64,000 bases of DNA from Nitrosomonas sp. (GCA_016703745.1 JADJBK010000006.1:2232001-2296000); one strand, 5' to 3'. Counted from the first letter of the stretch, positions 29,394 through 40,827 are shown. Numbers and translations: made by a program. The notes: generated by a model not told the origin, from the letters alone.

Positions 29394-29720
29394 ATGAAAA
29401 ATTTGATGATTGCTGCTGCAAGCGGCTTGATATTTCTTCTGTCGAGTCAGGTGATCGCCGCTGATATCGAATCTGGTAAGAAAAAAGCGCAGGAAGTGTG
29501 TTCATCCTGCCATGGTTTGGATGGCAACAGTCCTGCTCCTAATTTCCCCAAAATTGGTGGCCAGCCCAGAACGTATCTTGAGAAAGTATTGAATGACTAT
29601 AAATCTGGTGAGCGCAAAGATCCGATCATGGCTGGAATGGCGGCAAATCTAAGCAAGGAAGATATTGAAAATCTGGCCTTCTATTATTCGGGTCAAACGG
29701 GTTTAACCATCAAGAGATAG
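29394..29720 (+). CDS. periplasmic class I cytochrome c
   Basis: The product is also 108 residues with a signal peptide (MIAAASGLIFLLSSQVIAA), the haem site CSSCH (36-40) and candidate axial Met residues in DPIMAGMA (79 and 82). It aligns along its length with its neighbour (KIGGQPRTYLEKVLNDYKSGER versus KLGGQHEQYLAKALNDYKTGAR), so the pair arose by tandem duplication and resembles the two halves of a di-haem cytochrome c4 made as separate proteins. A strong terminator follows. Confidence 0.92.
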   Translation: MKNLMIAAASGLIFLLSSQVIAADIESGKKKAQEVCSSCHGLDGNSPAPNFPKIGGQPRTYLEKVLNDYKSGERKDPIMAGMAANLSKEDIENLAFYYSGQTGLTIKR

Positions 29721-29756
29721 ATCACGCCAGCAATGCTGGCAACTAGCTCGTGAACG

Positions 29757-29797
29757 AAGCGGAACGTACCGGTGTCTCTGGTACGTTCCGCTTTTTT
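29757..29797 (+). terminator. Rho-independent terminator
   Basis: A perfect 14-bp stem AAGCGGAACGTACC / GGTACGTTCCGCTT with a 9-base loop is followed directly by a T run. It ends the cytochrome pair and isolates the efflux operon. Confidence 0.92.
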
Positions 29798-29826
29798 CTT
29801 GGCGCCCAAAACGGCATACTCAAAAA

Positions 29827-30921
29827 ATGTATAAACTGAAGTTCCGCCTTTACCTGTCGCTACTAGCCGTACCTATTCTGGTAGTCGCCTGTTCGGATGG
29901 GAGCGAGACAAACGTTTCTGCGGAGACGCAACCAGCTACATCAGAGAGTCACGCTGATACATCCGTAGATAAAAATGAAACCGTTATCTGGCGTACATTC
30001 ACTGAGCTTGCCCAGTATCCGCAGCGACGCGCAACCGCACGCGTGGTTGCGATAGATGAAGCTACTGTGGCCGCGCAGGTTTCCGGACAGATCAAACAGG
30101 TGTTTGTGCGTGAAGGGGACGCAGTCAAAAGTGGGCAACCCGTTGCACAGCTCAATGATCCTCCGCTGCGTCTGACGCATGAACGCGCACAAGCCACGCT
30201 AGCGGCAGCCAACGCGAAGGTGGGTCAGGCACAGCGTCAGCTGACTCAGCAGCAAGGGCTGCGAACACGCGGATTTGTCTCAGAAGAAGCGGAAGCCGCC
30301 GCCCGTGATGCGTTGGAGGTCGCACGCCGGGAGCGTGACGCGCAGCGTGCCGCACTCGCCGAGGCCAGTTGGTATTGGGAGCAGCGCATGATCACTGCCC
30401 CTTTTGACGGAATCATGACCGAGCGCCAAGTGAGTGTGGGTGACTGGGTAACGCCTGGGCAGGCCATCGCCGTGATCACCGCCACCACGCGCGAAGTGCA
30501 TGCCTTTGTTGCGCACGAAGACATTGCCGCATTACAACAAGTGACTGAAATTATTTTTGAGACACTGGGTGGTCAGCAGCATCTTCTTGACATTGCTGCA
30601 GTTTCCCCGCGACGCGATGATCGCGCACAGGATGTGCGTGTCCGTCTGACGTTTACGACAGATACGCCGCCACCCATCGGTACTGCCGGTGTGTTGCTAT
30701 GGCGTGATCCAAGACCACATCTATCAGCTGGTATCCTGGCGACAGTGCGTGGCATACCTGGTGCGTGGATAAAGGATAACGCAGCGGTTGCACCGCGTTT
30801 TGTTCCGCTGCCCCAAGCCCTAACGGGACGCGATGTAGTGGTGTCATTTCCGCCTGATACCACGATTGCCATCCGTGGGCAAGGTACGCTGGCGTGGCGG
30901 GCTATGCAGGAAGCACAATGA
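29827..30921 (+). CDS. RND efflux periplasmic adaptor (lipoprotein)
   Basis: This 364-residue membrane-fusion protein has a lipobox VVAC with Cys22. A biotinyl-lipoyl-like domain (VAAQVSGQIKQVFVREGDAV) is split by an alpha-helical hairpin (residues ~115-185, LTHERAQATLAAANAKVGQA) and followed by MITAPFDGIMTERQVSVGD. It links an inner-membrane RND pump to an outer-membrane channel. Its TGA overlaps the ATG of the pump gene. No TolC-type gene is nearby, so it probably uses one encoded elsewhere. Substrate is unknown. Confidence 0.92.
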   Translation: MYKLKFRLYLSLLAVPILVVACSDGSETNVSAETQPATSESHADTSVDKNETVIWRTFTELAQYPQRRATARVVAIDEATVAAQVSGQIKQVFVREGDAVKSGQPVAQLNDPPLRLTHERAQATLAAANAKVGQAQRQLTQQQGLRTRGFVSEEAEAAARDALEVARRERDAQRAALAEASWYWEQRMITAPFDGIMTERQVSVGDWVTPGQAIAVITATTREVHAFVAHEDIAALQQVTEIIFETLGGQQHLLDIAAVSPRRDDRAQDVRVRLTFTTDTPPPIGTAGVLLWRDPRPHLSAGILATVRGIPGAWIKDNAAVAPRFVPLPQALTGRDVVVSFPPDTTIAIRGQGTLAWRAMQEAQ

Positions 30922-33900
30922 CCCCGGACTCCTGGTATGGTCGGCTGATTGCAAATACCCCGCTTGCCAATCTGTTTTTTCTGATTGTCATTGTCGTGGG
31001 CATCGTGGCGTATCTGTCCATGCCGCGTGCGCGCGATCCTGAAATCAACTTCAACTGGGTCAATATCCTGACAGCTTATCCTGGCGCCACCGCTGAGGAT
31101 GTTGAGCGTGAAATTACTGCACCACTGGAAGATGCGCTGCGTACCGTTTCCGATATTCGTTTTGTGACGTCGAGCTCACGCGAAGGGACATCTTCGATTT
31201 TGATCCGCTTTGAAAGGATCGATAACCGTACCTTTGACAAGCGCGTGACGGATGTGCGCCGTGAAGTACTCAACAAGGCGGCTGCCGAATTACCTGCCGA
31301 AGCATTGACCCCCAGATTCACGGAAATTACGACTTCAAACGGTTTTCCGACAGGAATGATTGCGCTCTATGGACCCGTTGCGGGTGAAGTCATGCGAGCG
31401 CAGGCATTCGCTATCAAACGTGATATGGAACGGGTGCGTGGCATCGATCGTCTGCTGACATTCGGTTTTCAGGAGCCGGAGATTCATATCGATTTCGATC
31501 CATTCACCCTGGCAACACGCGGAATCGCAGCAAGTTCGCTGGCGGACCAAATTGGGGCCTGGTTTCGCGATGTCGTAGCAGGACGATTCATGGTAAACGA
31601 ACGGGAATGGTTGGCGCGTGCGCGTGGCCGCACGGAGGATCCGGAAGCAGTAGCGCATTTGCCCGTAGTGATCGAGGGGCGTGCAATTACCCTGCAGGAA
31701 CTGGCCACGATATCGCTCAGCGCCGAGCGGCCTGATCATTTGGTTCGCTATCGTGGCCAGCCGGCGGTGCTGCTGTCAATCACCAAAAAAGCGGATGCCA
31801 ATACGCTGGATTTGATGGCACAGCTACAGGCGTTCGCTGATGAACGTAACGCAATACTCGCTCCTTTGGGGCTGCAGCTTGTGCTGACGGATGACCAGAC
31901 ACACGAAACCCGCCAAACAATCAGCGTGATGGAAATGAACGCATTGCTTGGTTTTGCGATGGTTTTAGTGCTGGTGGGACTGTTTCTTGGCTGGCGATTA
32001 GGAATACTGGTGGCGCTAGGATTACCTTTTGCGCTCTCAGGCGCATTTGCGGTCATAACGGCGGGGGAGTCGACGCTTAATCTGACGGTATTGCTCGGTG
32101 TGGTGATCGCGCTGGGAATGCTGGTCGATGACGCCGTGGTCATTGTTGAAGCGATACACGATAAGATTGTGCAAGGGTTATCGACCCGGGAAGCTGTTTT
32201 TGCCGGTGTGCTTGAAGTCGGTGCGCCGGTATTCACGGCAGTGTTGACGACGGTGGCGGCATTTCTACCCCTCATGCTTCTGCCCGGCATACTGGGGGAG
32301 TTTCTTAAGATTGTGCCTATGGTAGTCACTGCCGCACTGGCAGTCAGTCTGCTGGAAGCCTACTGGCTATTACCTGCTCATATTTTTGCGCTGCGTCATA
32401 CTTTCGACACGCCACGCTCCCGCCTGGCGCACTGGCGAGAGCGCATGACCATGCGGCTACGCAATAAATATGGCCGACTGCTGGTGCGCGTGTTGCGTCG
32501 ACCGTGGCGCTGGGCTTTGCTGGTAGTCACTACTTTTATACTCGCAGGGGCACTGGTTTTCTCGGGCGCGGTACGCACGCAGTTTTTCGCGTTTGACAGC
32601 ATTCGGCTTTTCTATATTCACTTAGACATGCCGGTTGGTTCGTCATTGAAACACACTTTACACGAAGCCGAGCGTGCCACGGCTATCGTCGAACGTCTGC
32701 TCCCATCGGAAGAACTTCGATCAGCCGTTGCGACAGCGGGTATCAAATTTACCGATACCGAACCGCTCTATGGTGATCATTATGGACAGGTGAGTATTTC
32801 GCTGCATCCGCGTGCCGCAAATGGCCGCGATGTGGAAGCCATTATTGACAGCCTGCGCGCGGAAATTATGTCACTGACTGGGCCAGCAAAACCGGCATTT
32901 CTGGCTATCAAGGGCGGTCCGCCAGCACAACGGCCGATCAATGTCAAAGTGAAATCGGAAGATCAGGCGCAGCTGGATGCGGCGGTAAGTGCGGTTCGTG
33001 GTTTACTCTCAGCCATGCCGGGAATACGCGATATCACGGATGATCGTAGCGAAGGGCGGCCGACCGTAACCTTCCGCCTTGACCGCGATGCCATTGCCCG
33101 TGCCGGCATGGATGCAGCACAGGTGCTACGCACCATCCGGCTGCTGGGCGAGGGTGAGCGGGTGGGCAAGACACGTCGGGAAGGAGAGGCGCTCGATATC
33201 ATTATACGAGCGCAGCCCACGTCCATGACCGATCCCGCCGAGTGGCTGCGATTGCCCATGGTGATGCCTGATGGACGCACCATTACACTTGGAGAACTCG
33301 TCCACGCAGAGTTTGCGCCATCGCAGGGATTCATTCGTCGCTATCAGTTCGTGCGCGCTGTAACAGTGGAAGCAGAAATCGACAACACGCTTACTGAAAC
33401 CATGCAGGCCAATGCTCAGCTGTTGGCAGGCTGGCGACAGATAGCGGCGAATTATCCAGCAGTGAAGCTCGATTTCACGGGTGAACTGGATGATATCCGC
33501 GAAAGTCTCGATGCGATGAAACGTATTTTTGCGCTAGGCATCGCCCTCATTTATCTCATTCTCGCCACGCAATTCCGCAGTTACTTGCAACCGCTCATTG
33601 TGTTGATCACCATGCCACTGGCGCTCTCTGGCGTGATTTTCGGTTTATTCCTGTCAGGCCTGCCATTATCGCTTTATACCCTCTACGGTGTGATTGCGCT
33701 GACCGGCATCGCCGTCAACTCCGCCATTGTGCTCGTAGCCGCTGCCAATGATCGCATTGCAACTGGCATGAGCGCTCTGCACGCCACGCTCTATGCCTCA
33801 CGTCGTCGGCTGGTGCCTATTTTGATTACCTCAAGCACCACCATTGCCGGACTGTTTTCACTCGCTGTCGGATTGGGCGGCAAGTCTTTGCTCTGGGGGC

Positions 33901-34019
33901 CGGTTGCATCCAGTATAGTCTGGGGACTGGGATTCTCCACCGTACTGACTTTGCTTGCTACCCCGTTATTGCTGCGAATAACACTCACACAACGTCAGCC
34001 GCAGCAAATACCAGTGTAA
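30918..34019 (+). CDS. RND multidrug/HAE1-type efflux permease
   Basis: From the ATG at 30918, which overlaps the adaptor stop as ATGA, the product has 1033 residues with the standard RND plan: a first transmembrane helix (LFFLIVIVVGIVAYLSMPRA), a large porter loop starting ILTAYPGATAEDVEREIT, a helix block with GVVIALGMLVDDAVVIVEAI carrying the paired Asp residues of the proton relay, then the repeat of loop and helices. It pumps small molecules out using the proton gradient. The final Val codon and TAA are formed with the first bases of an IS66 fragment at 34016, so the native C-terminus is lost. The missing part is probably short, since all helices are present. Confidence 0.92.
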   Translation: MTPDSWYGRLIANTPLANLFFLIVIVVGIVAYLSMPRARDPEINFNWVNILTAYPGATAEDVEREITAPLEDALRTVSDIRFVTSSSREGTSSILIRFERIDNRTFDKRVTDVRREVLNKAAAELPAEALTPRFTEITTSNGFPTGMIALYGPVAGEVMRAQAFAIKRDMERVRGIDRLLTFGFQEPEIHIDFDPFTLATRGIAASSLADQIGAWFRDVVAGRFMVNEREWLARARGRTEDPEAVAHLPVVIEGRAITLQELATISLSAERPDHLVRYRGQPAVLLSITKKADANTLDLMAQLQAFADERNAILAPLGLQLVLTDDQTHETRQTISVMEMNALLGFAMVLVLVGLFLGWRLGILVALGLPFALSGAFAVITAGESTLNLTVLLGVVIALGMLVDDAVVIVEAIHDKIVQGLSTREAVFAGVLEVGAPVFTAVLTTVAAFLPLMLLPGILGEFLKIVPMVVTAALAVSLLEAYWLLPAHIFALRHTFDTPRSRLAHWRERMTMRLRNKYGRLLVRVLRRPWRWALLVVTTFILAGALVFSGAVRTQFFAFDSIRLFYIHLDMPVGSSLKHTLHEAERATAIVERLLPSEELRSAVATAGIKFTDTEPLYGDHYGQVSISLHPRAANGRDVEAIIDSLRAEIMSLTGPAKPAFLAIKGGPPAQRPINVKVKSEDQAQLDAAVSAVRGLLSAMPGIRDITDDRSEGRPTVTFRLDRDAIARAGMDAAQVLRTIRLLGEGERVGKTRREGEALDIIIRAQPTSMTDPAEWLRLPMVMPDGRTITLGELVHAEFAPSQGFIRRYQFVRAVTVEAEIDNTLTETMQANAQLLAGWRQIAANYPAVKLDFTGELDDIRESLDAMKRIFALGIALIYLILATQFRSYLQPLIVLITMPLALSGVIFGLFLSGLPLSLYTLYGVIALTGIAVNSAIVLVAAANDRIATGMSALHATLYASRRRLVPILITSSTTIAGLFSLAVGLGGKSLLWGPVASSIVWGLGFSTVLTLLATPLLLRITLTQRQPQQIPV

Positions 34020-34366
34020 CCGTCCAGCGCTCCCATCTATCTTTCCTGCTGTTTAAGTGACTGAATGAATGCTGGCGTAAGCGGCAGCAATTCATCGATA
34101 CGGTTATTGGGCCAGGTGGGTAGTCTGGCGAGGGTGTCTGCAAGCCATGCGGCGGGATCGAGTTTGTTGAGTTGCGCGGTACCGAACAAGGTTTGAATGG
34201 CAGCGGCGCGTTGACCGGCACGTTCCGATCCGGTGAATAGCCAATTCTTTTTACCGATTGCGATCGGGCGGATGGTGTTCTCCACCGGATTGTTATCGAT
34301 CGGAAGAAAGCCGGTTTGTGCGTAGCGGATGAGGCTTGGCCAGCGTCTGAGGGTATAGTCGAGCGC
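34016..34366 (-). mobile_element. IS66 left-end fragment
   Basis: The fragment begins with the IS66 terminal repeat GTAACCGTCC and carries the last ~110 codons of tnpC, nearly identical to the complete copy at 35318. Similarity stops near 34366, where REP and RAYT sequence starts. The remaining 2 kb of this IS66 are absent. Confidence 0.9.
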
Positions 34367-34370
34367 GTAG

Positions 34371-34396
34371 GTTGGGGTGACGACAGGAACCCCAAC
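34371..34396. repeat. REP-like hairpin
   Basis: GTTGGGGT and ACCCCAAC form an 8-bp stem around a 10-base loop, preceded by GCGTAG. The same stem occurs at 34491-34516, 41700-41726 and as a half site at 40724-40731. It lies beyond the 3' end of the RAYT gene, as expected of REP sequences linked to these transposases. Confidence 0.75.
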
Positions 34397-34456
34397 ACGA
34401 CAACCGCATCGCCACCAGCCAACCCTGAAAACGAGACATCGCGGCCAATAAAACCA

Positions 34457-34972
34457 TCAGCAACCCGCAAAGGCCAAACCGGTTAAAAATGTTGGGGTTC
34501 GTTGCCTCACCCCAACCTGCGGCCCTTGAACCCGGTTGACATAGCCATGTTTCAAGGGATTAACATGGATATAATCAATATGCTTGGCATAATCCAATTC
34601 TGTGGTAATCGTATGTTCCCAATAGCGGCGTTGCCAAATACCCCGTTCAGACCGTTTTCGCCGCGTCGCCGACAAGCGTTCCTTGCGGGGCAAACCTTTT
34701 GAAAACAGCAGCTTGATTAACCTCCAACGTACCGGGAAATTATCGGTATCAGGTGGAAGAGTCCATATACAGTGCATGTGATCCGGCAGCACCACCCAGG
34801 CATCAATATGGAATGGGTATAAGCGTTTCACCCGGCGAACCGAATCCCGCAACAGATCAATGTGATCCGTGAGTAAAGTCTGTTGCCGTTCCAATAAATT
34901 GACCGTAAAAAAATAACACCCACCCGCCACAAAATTACGTCGGTAATTTGGTATAGAAAGCTTCCGCATCAA
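34457..34972 (-). CDS. REP-associated tyrosine transposase (RAYT, Y1 family)
   Basis: The 171-residue protein is a single-domain Y1 (IS200/IS605-like) transposase: YFFTVNLLERQ, the metal-binding HUH motif in VVLPDHMHCIWTLP, and YAKHIDYIHVNPLKHGYV with the catalytic Tyr region. RAYTs are domesticated relatives of IS200 transposases that cut and join single-stranded REP sequences. REP-like hairpins lie within its 3' end and just beyond it. The C-terminal residues VRQRTPTFLTG are encoded by the REP itself. The gene appears intact. Confidence 0.92.
   Translation of the reverse strand: MMRKLSIPNYRRNFVAGGCYFFTVNLLERQQTLLTDHIDLLRDSVRRVKRLYPFHIDAWVVLPDHMHCIWTLPPDTDNFPVRWRLIKLLFSKGLPRKERLSATRRKRSERGIWQRRYWEHTITTELDYAKHIDYIHVNPLKHGYVNRVQGPQVGVRQRTPTFLTGLAFAGC
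34491..34516. repeat. REP-like hairpin inside the RAYT 3' end
   Basis: GTTGGGGT pairs with ACCCCAAC across a 10-base loop. The repeat is in the coding region for the RAYT C-terminus, so the protein end is REP-encoded. Confidence 0.75.
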
Positions 34973-35317
34973 AAAAAATCAACGGAAATAATAGCATAGG
35001 CGTATGGCGGTTTCGCGCCAGCAAACCGCCATGCCAAACAAAGCAAACAACCAGACAAAAATCCCATGTTTGGAAATGCCGTCATGAAAACCAGCATGAC
35101 AGGCTTCGTTCATGGTGGTTCGCTAAAGCGGAACCACCCTACAATTCATCCGCCGTACGGACGTTGTTTGCAACGCCCTCCGCGCCATTTTCAACCTGAT
35201 TGCGCGCAACTCCCAAGGGGGCTTGAATGATACAACCGATGCGCCTCCTTGCGGTCGGCACATCCTGCCGAGCTGCGACATTATGCCGCATTGACTTTAT
35301 AGTTTGGTGCTGTTAGC
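34973..35317. other. intergenic RAYT flank with hairpins
   Basis: No gene is apparent. The stretch holds a perfect 10-bp inverted repeat ATGGCGGTTT / AAACCGCCAT (35004-35013 and 35023-35032) and an imperfect one around GGTGGTTCGC (35114-35138). Both have the look of further REP-type palindromes upstream of the RAYT gene. The last 8 bases, CTGTTAGC (35310-35317), are the IS66 target duplication. Confidence 0.55.
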
Positions 35318-35338
35318 GTAACCGTCCAACGCTCCCAT

Positions 35339-36967
35339 CTATCTTTCCTGCTGTTTAAGTGATTGAATGAACGCTGGTGTAAGTGGCAGCAATTCATCGA
35401 TGCGGTTATTGGGCCAGGTCGGTAGTCTGGCGAGGGTGTCTGCAAGCCATGCGGCGGGATCGAGTTTGTTGAGTTGCGCGGTACCGAACAAGGTTTGAAT
35501 GGCAGCGGCGCGTTGACCGGCACGTTCCGATCCGGTGAATAGCCAATTCTTTTTGCCGATTGCGATCGGGCGGATGGTGTTCTCCACCGGGTTGTTGTCG
35601 ATCGGAAGAGAGCCGGTTTGTGCGTAGCGGATGAGACCTGGCCAGCGTCTGAGGGTATAGTCGAGTGCTTTGGCGGAGCCGCCGCCATTTGCGGTCTGGC
35701 TACGGGTTTGCATCAGCCAGTCATGCAATGCATGCAGTGCGGGCAGGCTTCTGTCTGCCCGCAGTTGCAGACGATCTTCGATGCTCAGGTCTTTGCCTTC
35801 TGCTTCGATTGCGTATAAGACGCTGATGCGCTGTATCGCTGCCAATGCCATCGTGCTGGCATTGGCCTGGTACAGGTCAAAGAATTTGCGTCGCGCATGC
35901 GCCCAGCACGCCAATTCGACGCAAGGCGATGTGGCTGTGGAAAAAAGTGCTTTATACCCAGCATAGTCATCGACCATCAGGTGTCCTTGCCAATTTTGCA
36001 GAAAGTGCCGCGCATGCTGACCGCTACGGCCAGCTTGATAGTCGAAGACGATGATACGCGGCCCGGGTTCAAGATCATTGCTGCGGTAGGCCCACAGGTA
36101 GGCTTTACGGGTTTTGCCGCGACCGGGTTCCAATTGTGCAACTGGTGTTTCATCGGCATGCAGCGTGTTGCCCTGCAGTAGATGCCAGGTTAGGCGATCG
36201 ACCAATGGTTGCAGGGCTACGCCGGTACGGCCTACCCATTCGGCCAGGGTGGAACGGGGCAGCGTGACCTGGTCACGGGCAGCAATCTGCTCCAGGCGAT
36301 AAAGTGGCAGGTGATTCAGGTATTTGTTTGTCATCACCCAGGCAAGCAGGCCCGGGGCGGCCATGCCGCCATCGATGACTGCCGGTGGCACGGGTTCTGC
36401 CGTGATGGTTTCACAGGATTTGCAGGCGTACTGTGGGCGAATGTGGCGATGAACGAAGAATCTGGCGGGTTCCACGTCAAGCTGCTCGGTGATGTCTTCT
36501 CTGATATTAGTCAGATCGCAACCGCATCGGTCACATTGGCAGGATGCGGGTTCATGCCGGTGTTCGATGCGCGGCAGGTGATCTGGCAGCGGCTGACGAC
36601 CGGCGCGGGTACGCGGCACTTTGGTGGCATTGGGGGTTGGTGTGCTGTTGATCTGTTCGATTTCAGCCTCAATGGCCGTGATATCGGTCAGCGCCGATTC
36701 TTCAAACAAAGAAAGCTGCCTGGGTGACAAGGCAGACAACGCTTCATTTTTCCTGCCAAATCGGATACGGCGCAGATGCGCCAATTCCAGGGTGAGCGCC
36801 TGAATCTTGAGTTCCAGCGCATAAACTGTCTGCTGTGTTTGCTGGGTCAGATCAAGCTGAAATGCCTGAACCAGATTGACCACCTGTTGTTTGGTGGCCG
36901 TATCGAGGTTGAGTTGATCCAGTTGCGCCAGTGAATTCATGAGATGAATTATACCACGAAATCGCAA
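35339..36967 (-). CDS. tnpC: IS66 transposase TnpC
   Basis: The 542-residue DDE transposase has an N-terminal coiled coil (LDQLNLDTATKQQVVNLVQA), a zinc-binding segment CQCDRCGCDL with CKSCE further on, then the catalytic domain with LHADETPVAQLEPG, VDDYAGYKALF and the Glu in DNNPVENTIRPIAIGKKNW. The C-terminal IS66_C domain (AAAIQTLFGTAQLNKLDPAAWL) is complete. It is the main transposase of the element. Confidence 0.96.
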   Translation of the reverse strand: MRFRGIIHLMNSLAQLDQLNLDTATKQQVVNLVQAFQLDLTQQTQQTVYALELKIQALTLELAHLRRIRFGRKNEALSALSPRQLSLFEESALTDITAIEAEIEQINSTPTPNATKVPRTRAGRQPLPDHLPRIEHRHEPASCQCDRCGCDLTNIREDITEQLDVEPARFFVHRHIRPQYACKSCETITAEPVPPAVIDGGMAAPGLLAWVMTNKYLNHLPLYRLEQIAARDQVTLPRSTLAEWVGRTGVALQPLVDRLTWHLLQGNTLHADETPVAQLEPGRGKTRKAYLWAYRSNDLEPGPRIIVFDYQAGRSGQHARHFLQNWQGHLMVDDYAGYKALFSTATSPCVELACWAHARRKFFDLYQANASTMALAAIQRISVLYAIEAEGKDLSIEDRLQLRADRSLPALHALHDWLMQTRSQTANGGGSAKALDYTLRRWPGLIRYAQTGSLPIDNNPVENTIRPIAIGKKNWLFTGSERAGQRAAAIQTLFGTAQLNKLDPAAWLADTLARLPTWPNNRIDELLPLTPAFIQSLKQQER

Positions 36968-37003
36968 TCAACCGCCTGTTAATAAACAACTATTACATAT
37001 TTT

Positions 37004-37375
37004 CTACACCTGAAAATGCCATTGTGGCCGCGCCGATAAACGCCGCCAGTCTACGCCGGCAATCAACCATTCCCACTGCGATAGCGCTAACTCGACACAC
37101 GCCGCATCCTGCCTCGGCCAGACAAACCGCCCCTGATGCAGGCGGCGCTGACATAACCACACCCCCGTGCCATCCCACAGCAAGACCTTGATGCGATTGC
37201 CCGCGCGATTGCAGAATATGAACGCCGAACCCGCGCAGGGCGGGTGACCCAATACCTGCTGCACAATCATCGATAAGCCATCCATGCCGCGACGCATATC
37301 CACCGGATCGACCGCCAGCCAGATCTTACCCGCGTGCGCAATCAACCCAGACATGACAGCAATTCTCCCAGCCAT
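37004..37375 (-). CDS. tnpB: IS66 accessory protein TnpB (Orf2)
   Basis: The 123-residue protein has the IS66 Orf2 signature: KIWLAVDPVDMRRGMDGLS, SAFIFCNRAGNRIKVLLWDG and WLCQRRLHQGRFVWP. It is required with TnpA for transposition of IS66 elements. It overlaps the end of tnpA by 34 bp, which suggests coupled translation. Confidence 0.95.
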   Translation of the reverse strand: MAGRIAVMSGLIAHAGKIWLAVDPVDMRRGMDGLSMIVQQVLGHPPCAGSAFIFCNRAGNRIKVLLWDGTGVWLCQRRLHQGRFVWPRQDAACVELALSQWEWLIAGVDWRRLSARPQWHFQV

Positions 37376-37638
37376 CGCGGGGAAACGCTCAGTGGTAATT
37401 CCAGCACATGCGTACCGCGACAGCGAAGCTGCAATACTTCCACTGACGCCGCTGTCGGCTTGATCGTAACCGGAATCAAGGCTGGCAGCTTGATATCATC
37501 GCGCCCACGCCGGTGAGCGCGCAACCAATTCCCAAACGTCTTCGCATTCAACCCGAGCGCCCGGCAATAGGCTGCCTGCGACAAACCGCTCGTTTGCCAG
37601 TTGCTGATATGCTTTTGCTTATCATCCTGTAATGCCAT
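37342..37638 (-). CDS. tnpA: IS66 accessory protein TnpA
   Basis: The 98-residue protein has an N-terminal helix-turn-helix (HISNWQTSGLSQAAYCRALG, then NAKTFGNWLRAHRR), as in IS66 OrfA proteins, followed by a short domain with LIPVTIKP. It probably binds DNA. The start codon is preceded by AGGAGGATAAGCC. A fragment of the same gene start is at 9656-9674. Confidence 0.93.
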   Translation of the reverse strand: MALQDDKQKHISNWQTSGLSQAAYCRALGLNAKTFGNWLRAHRRGRDDIKLPALIPVTIKPTAASVEVLQLRCRGTHVLELPLSVSPRWLGELLSCLG

Positions 37639-37804
37639 GGCTTATCCTCCTGTAAGGTAATGCAGAGGAGAATAATCCAGAAAATTGTGATTGCGTAGAT
37701 GGGAGCGTTGGACGGTTACCTGTTAGCTTACTGATGCCGACATGCAGAATGAGTTGATCTGCAAGGTTGAGCGATATTTCATTCTCCAAAAATAAGGAGC
37801 TAAC

Positions 37805-39995
<2,191 letters not shown>

Positions 39996-40016
39996 TATAT
40001 TGATAAGGAGTCTAAA

Positions 40017-40709
40017 ATGACGTATATAAAAAATTCTATTATGCTGATCGGAAGCTATTTGCTGTATGCCACATCAATATTAGCTCTGGCAGGTGAAACA
40101 GAAACGGTTTTGACCTCTCCTGGAACGCTTTGTTTTACACAGACTTCTCTACGTTCCGAACCCGACAGATATGATAACGTCATCCTGGATCATTATGTCG
40201 TTATTTCAAAGGAGCATCATTTTAAAGAAGGGCTAGTTTTTGTGGGATTCAGGCGTAAAAGCAGACCTGATGAGTTATGGTTATTTAGTGGGACAACCTG
40301 GGAGAAATATCAAAATGACCTGATTGATTCCTCCCCTGTGCCTTTTATTCCAAAAGTACAAACCATACCGACTGGGCAACTGCAGCCAATTATGCCAACA
40401 ACGATTTCAGTGGCTCCAATTGACCCCAGTGCTTATGTGGATGACGGTGAAATCTGGATAGGTTATGGAATAAGCTCATCAACAGGTACGACCGAAACTT
40501 TTTTTGAAATGATAGGAAGCAATAGATTCAAACGTATTTGGGAGGTGGGCAAGAGACTGAATGAAGGAGAAGAATTTCCATATCCTCCTTCAAATATTTG
40601 CCTGACTATCACAAAAATAATAGAAATAGATTATTTACTGGGAACGTTTCCTATACCCGAGGAAACCGGCCCGGATATCGAATCAATCACGGATGTCCCT
40701 GCGCAATAG
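40017..40709 (+). CDS. exported partner-type protein, paralogue 1
   Basis: The 230-residue protein has a signal peptide (MLIGSYLLYATSILALA). No known domain is recognised. Features shared with the two paralogues downstream: LCFTQTSLRSEP after the signal, a DHYVVISKEHHFKEGLVFVGFRRKS block, LWLF.G, IDPSAYVDDGEIWIGYG, RFKRIWE, and a second Cys in NICLTIT. The two conserved Cys could form one disulfide. The conserved WLF and IWIGYG blocks suggest a compact beta-rich fold. It follows the protease by 21 bp with its own AAGGAG and is probably cotranscribed. A role as protease inhibitor, chaperone or substrate is inference. Confidence 0.8.
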   Translation: MTYIKNSIMLIGSYLLYATSILALAGETETVLTSPGTLCFTQTSLRSEPDRYDNVILDHYVVISKEHHFKEGLVFVGFRRKSRPDELWLFSGTTWEKYQNDLIDSSPVPFIPKVQTIPTGQLQPIMPTTISVAPIDPSAYVDDGEIWIGYGISSSTGTTETFFEMIGSNRFKRIWEVGKRLNEGEEFPYPPSNICLTITKIIEIDYLLGTFPIPEETGPDIESITDVPAQ

Positions 40710-40737
40710 AGGGTAGCGAGTAGGTTGGGGTGAAAAA

Positions 40738-40827
40738 TTACGGTGACAGTTTACCAAATATGCTAACTCTGCCATGCTGGCAGTGTTACATAATCGGCAT
40801 GGTATATTTAGTAAACTGTCACCGTAA
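40738..40827. repeat. 90-bp palindromic MITE-like repeat, copy a
   Basis: The ends TTACGGTGACAGTTTAC and GTAAACTGTCACCGTAA are a perfect 17-bp inverted repeat, with CAAATAT and ATATTTA extending it inward. Copy b (41766-41855) is the same length and differs at one base. There is no coding capacity. A half REP motif GGTTGGGGT (40723-40731) is directly upstream. Confidence 0.88.

Larger units (their letters stand above)
35318..37719 (-). mobile_element. complete IS66-family element
   Basis: The 24-base terminal inverted repeats begin GTAACCGTCCAACGCTCC. An 8-bp target duplication CTGTTAGC flanks it (35310-35317 and 37720-37727), as expected for IS66. It carries the three-gene set tnpA-tnpB-tnpC reading leftward, all intact. 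It ends 77 bp before the start codon of the phase-variable protease gene. Confidence 0.97.

Noticed and set aside
30246..30524. Several open frames antisense to the RND adaptor and pump
   Set aside because: They are long only because the coding strand is GC-rich at third positions; they have no start signals or domains.
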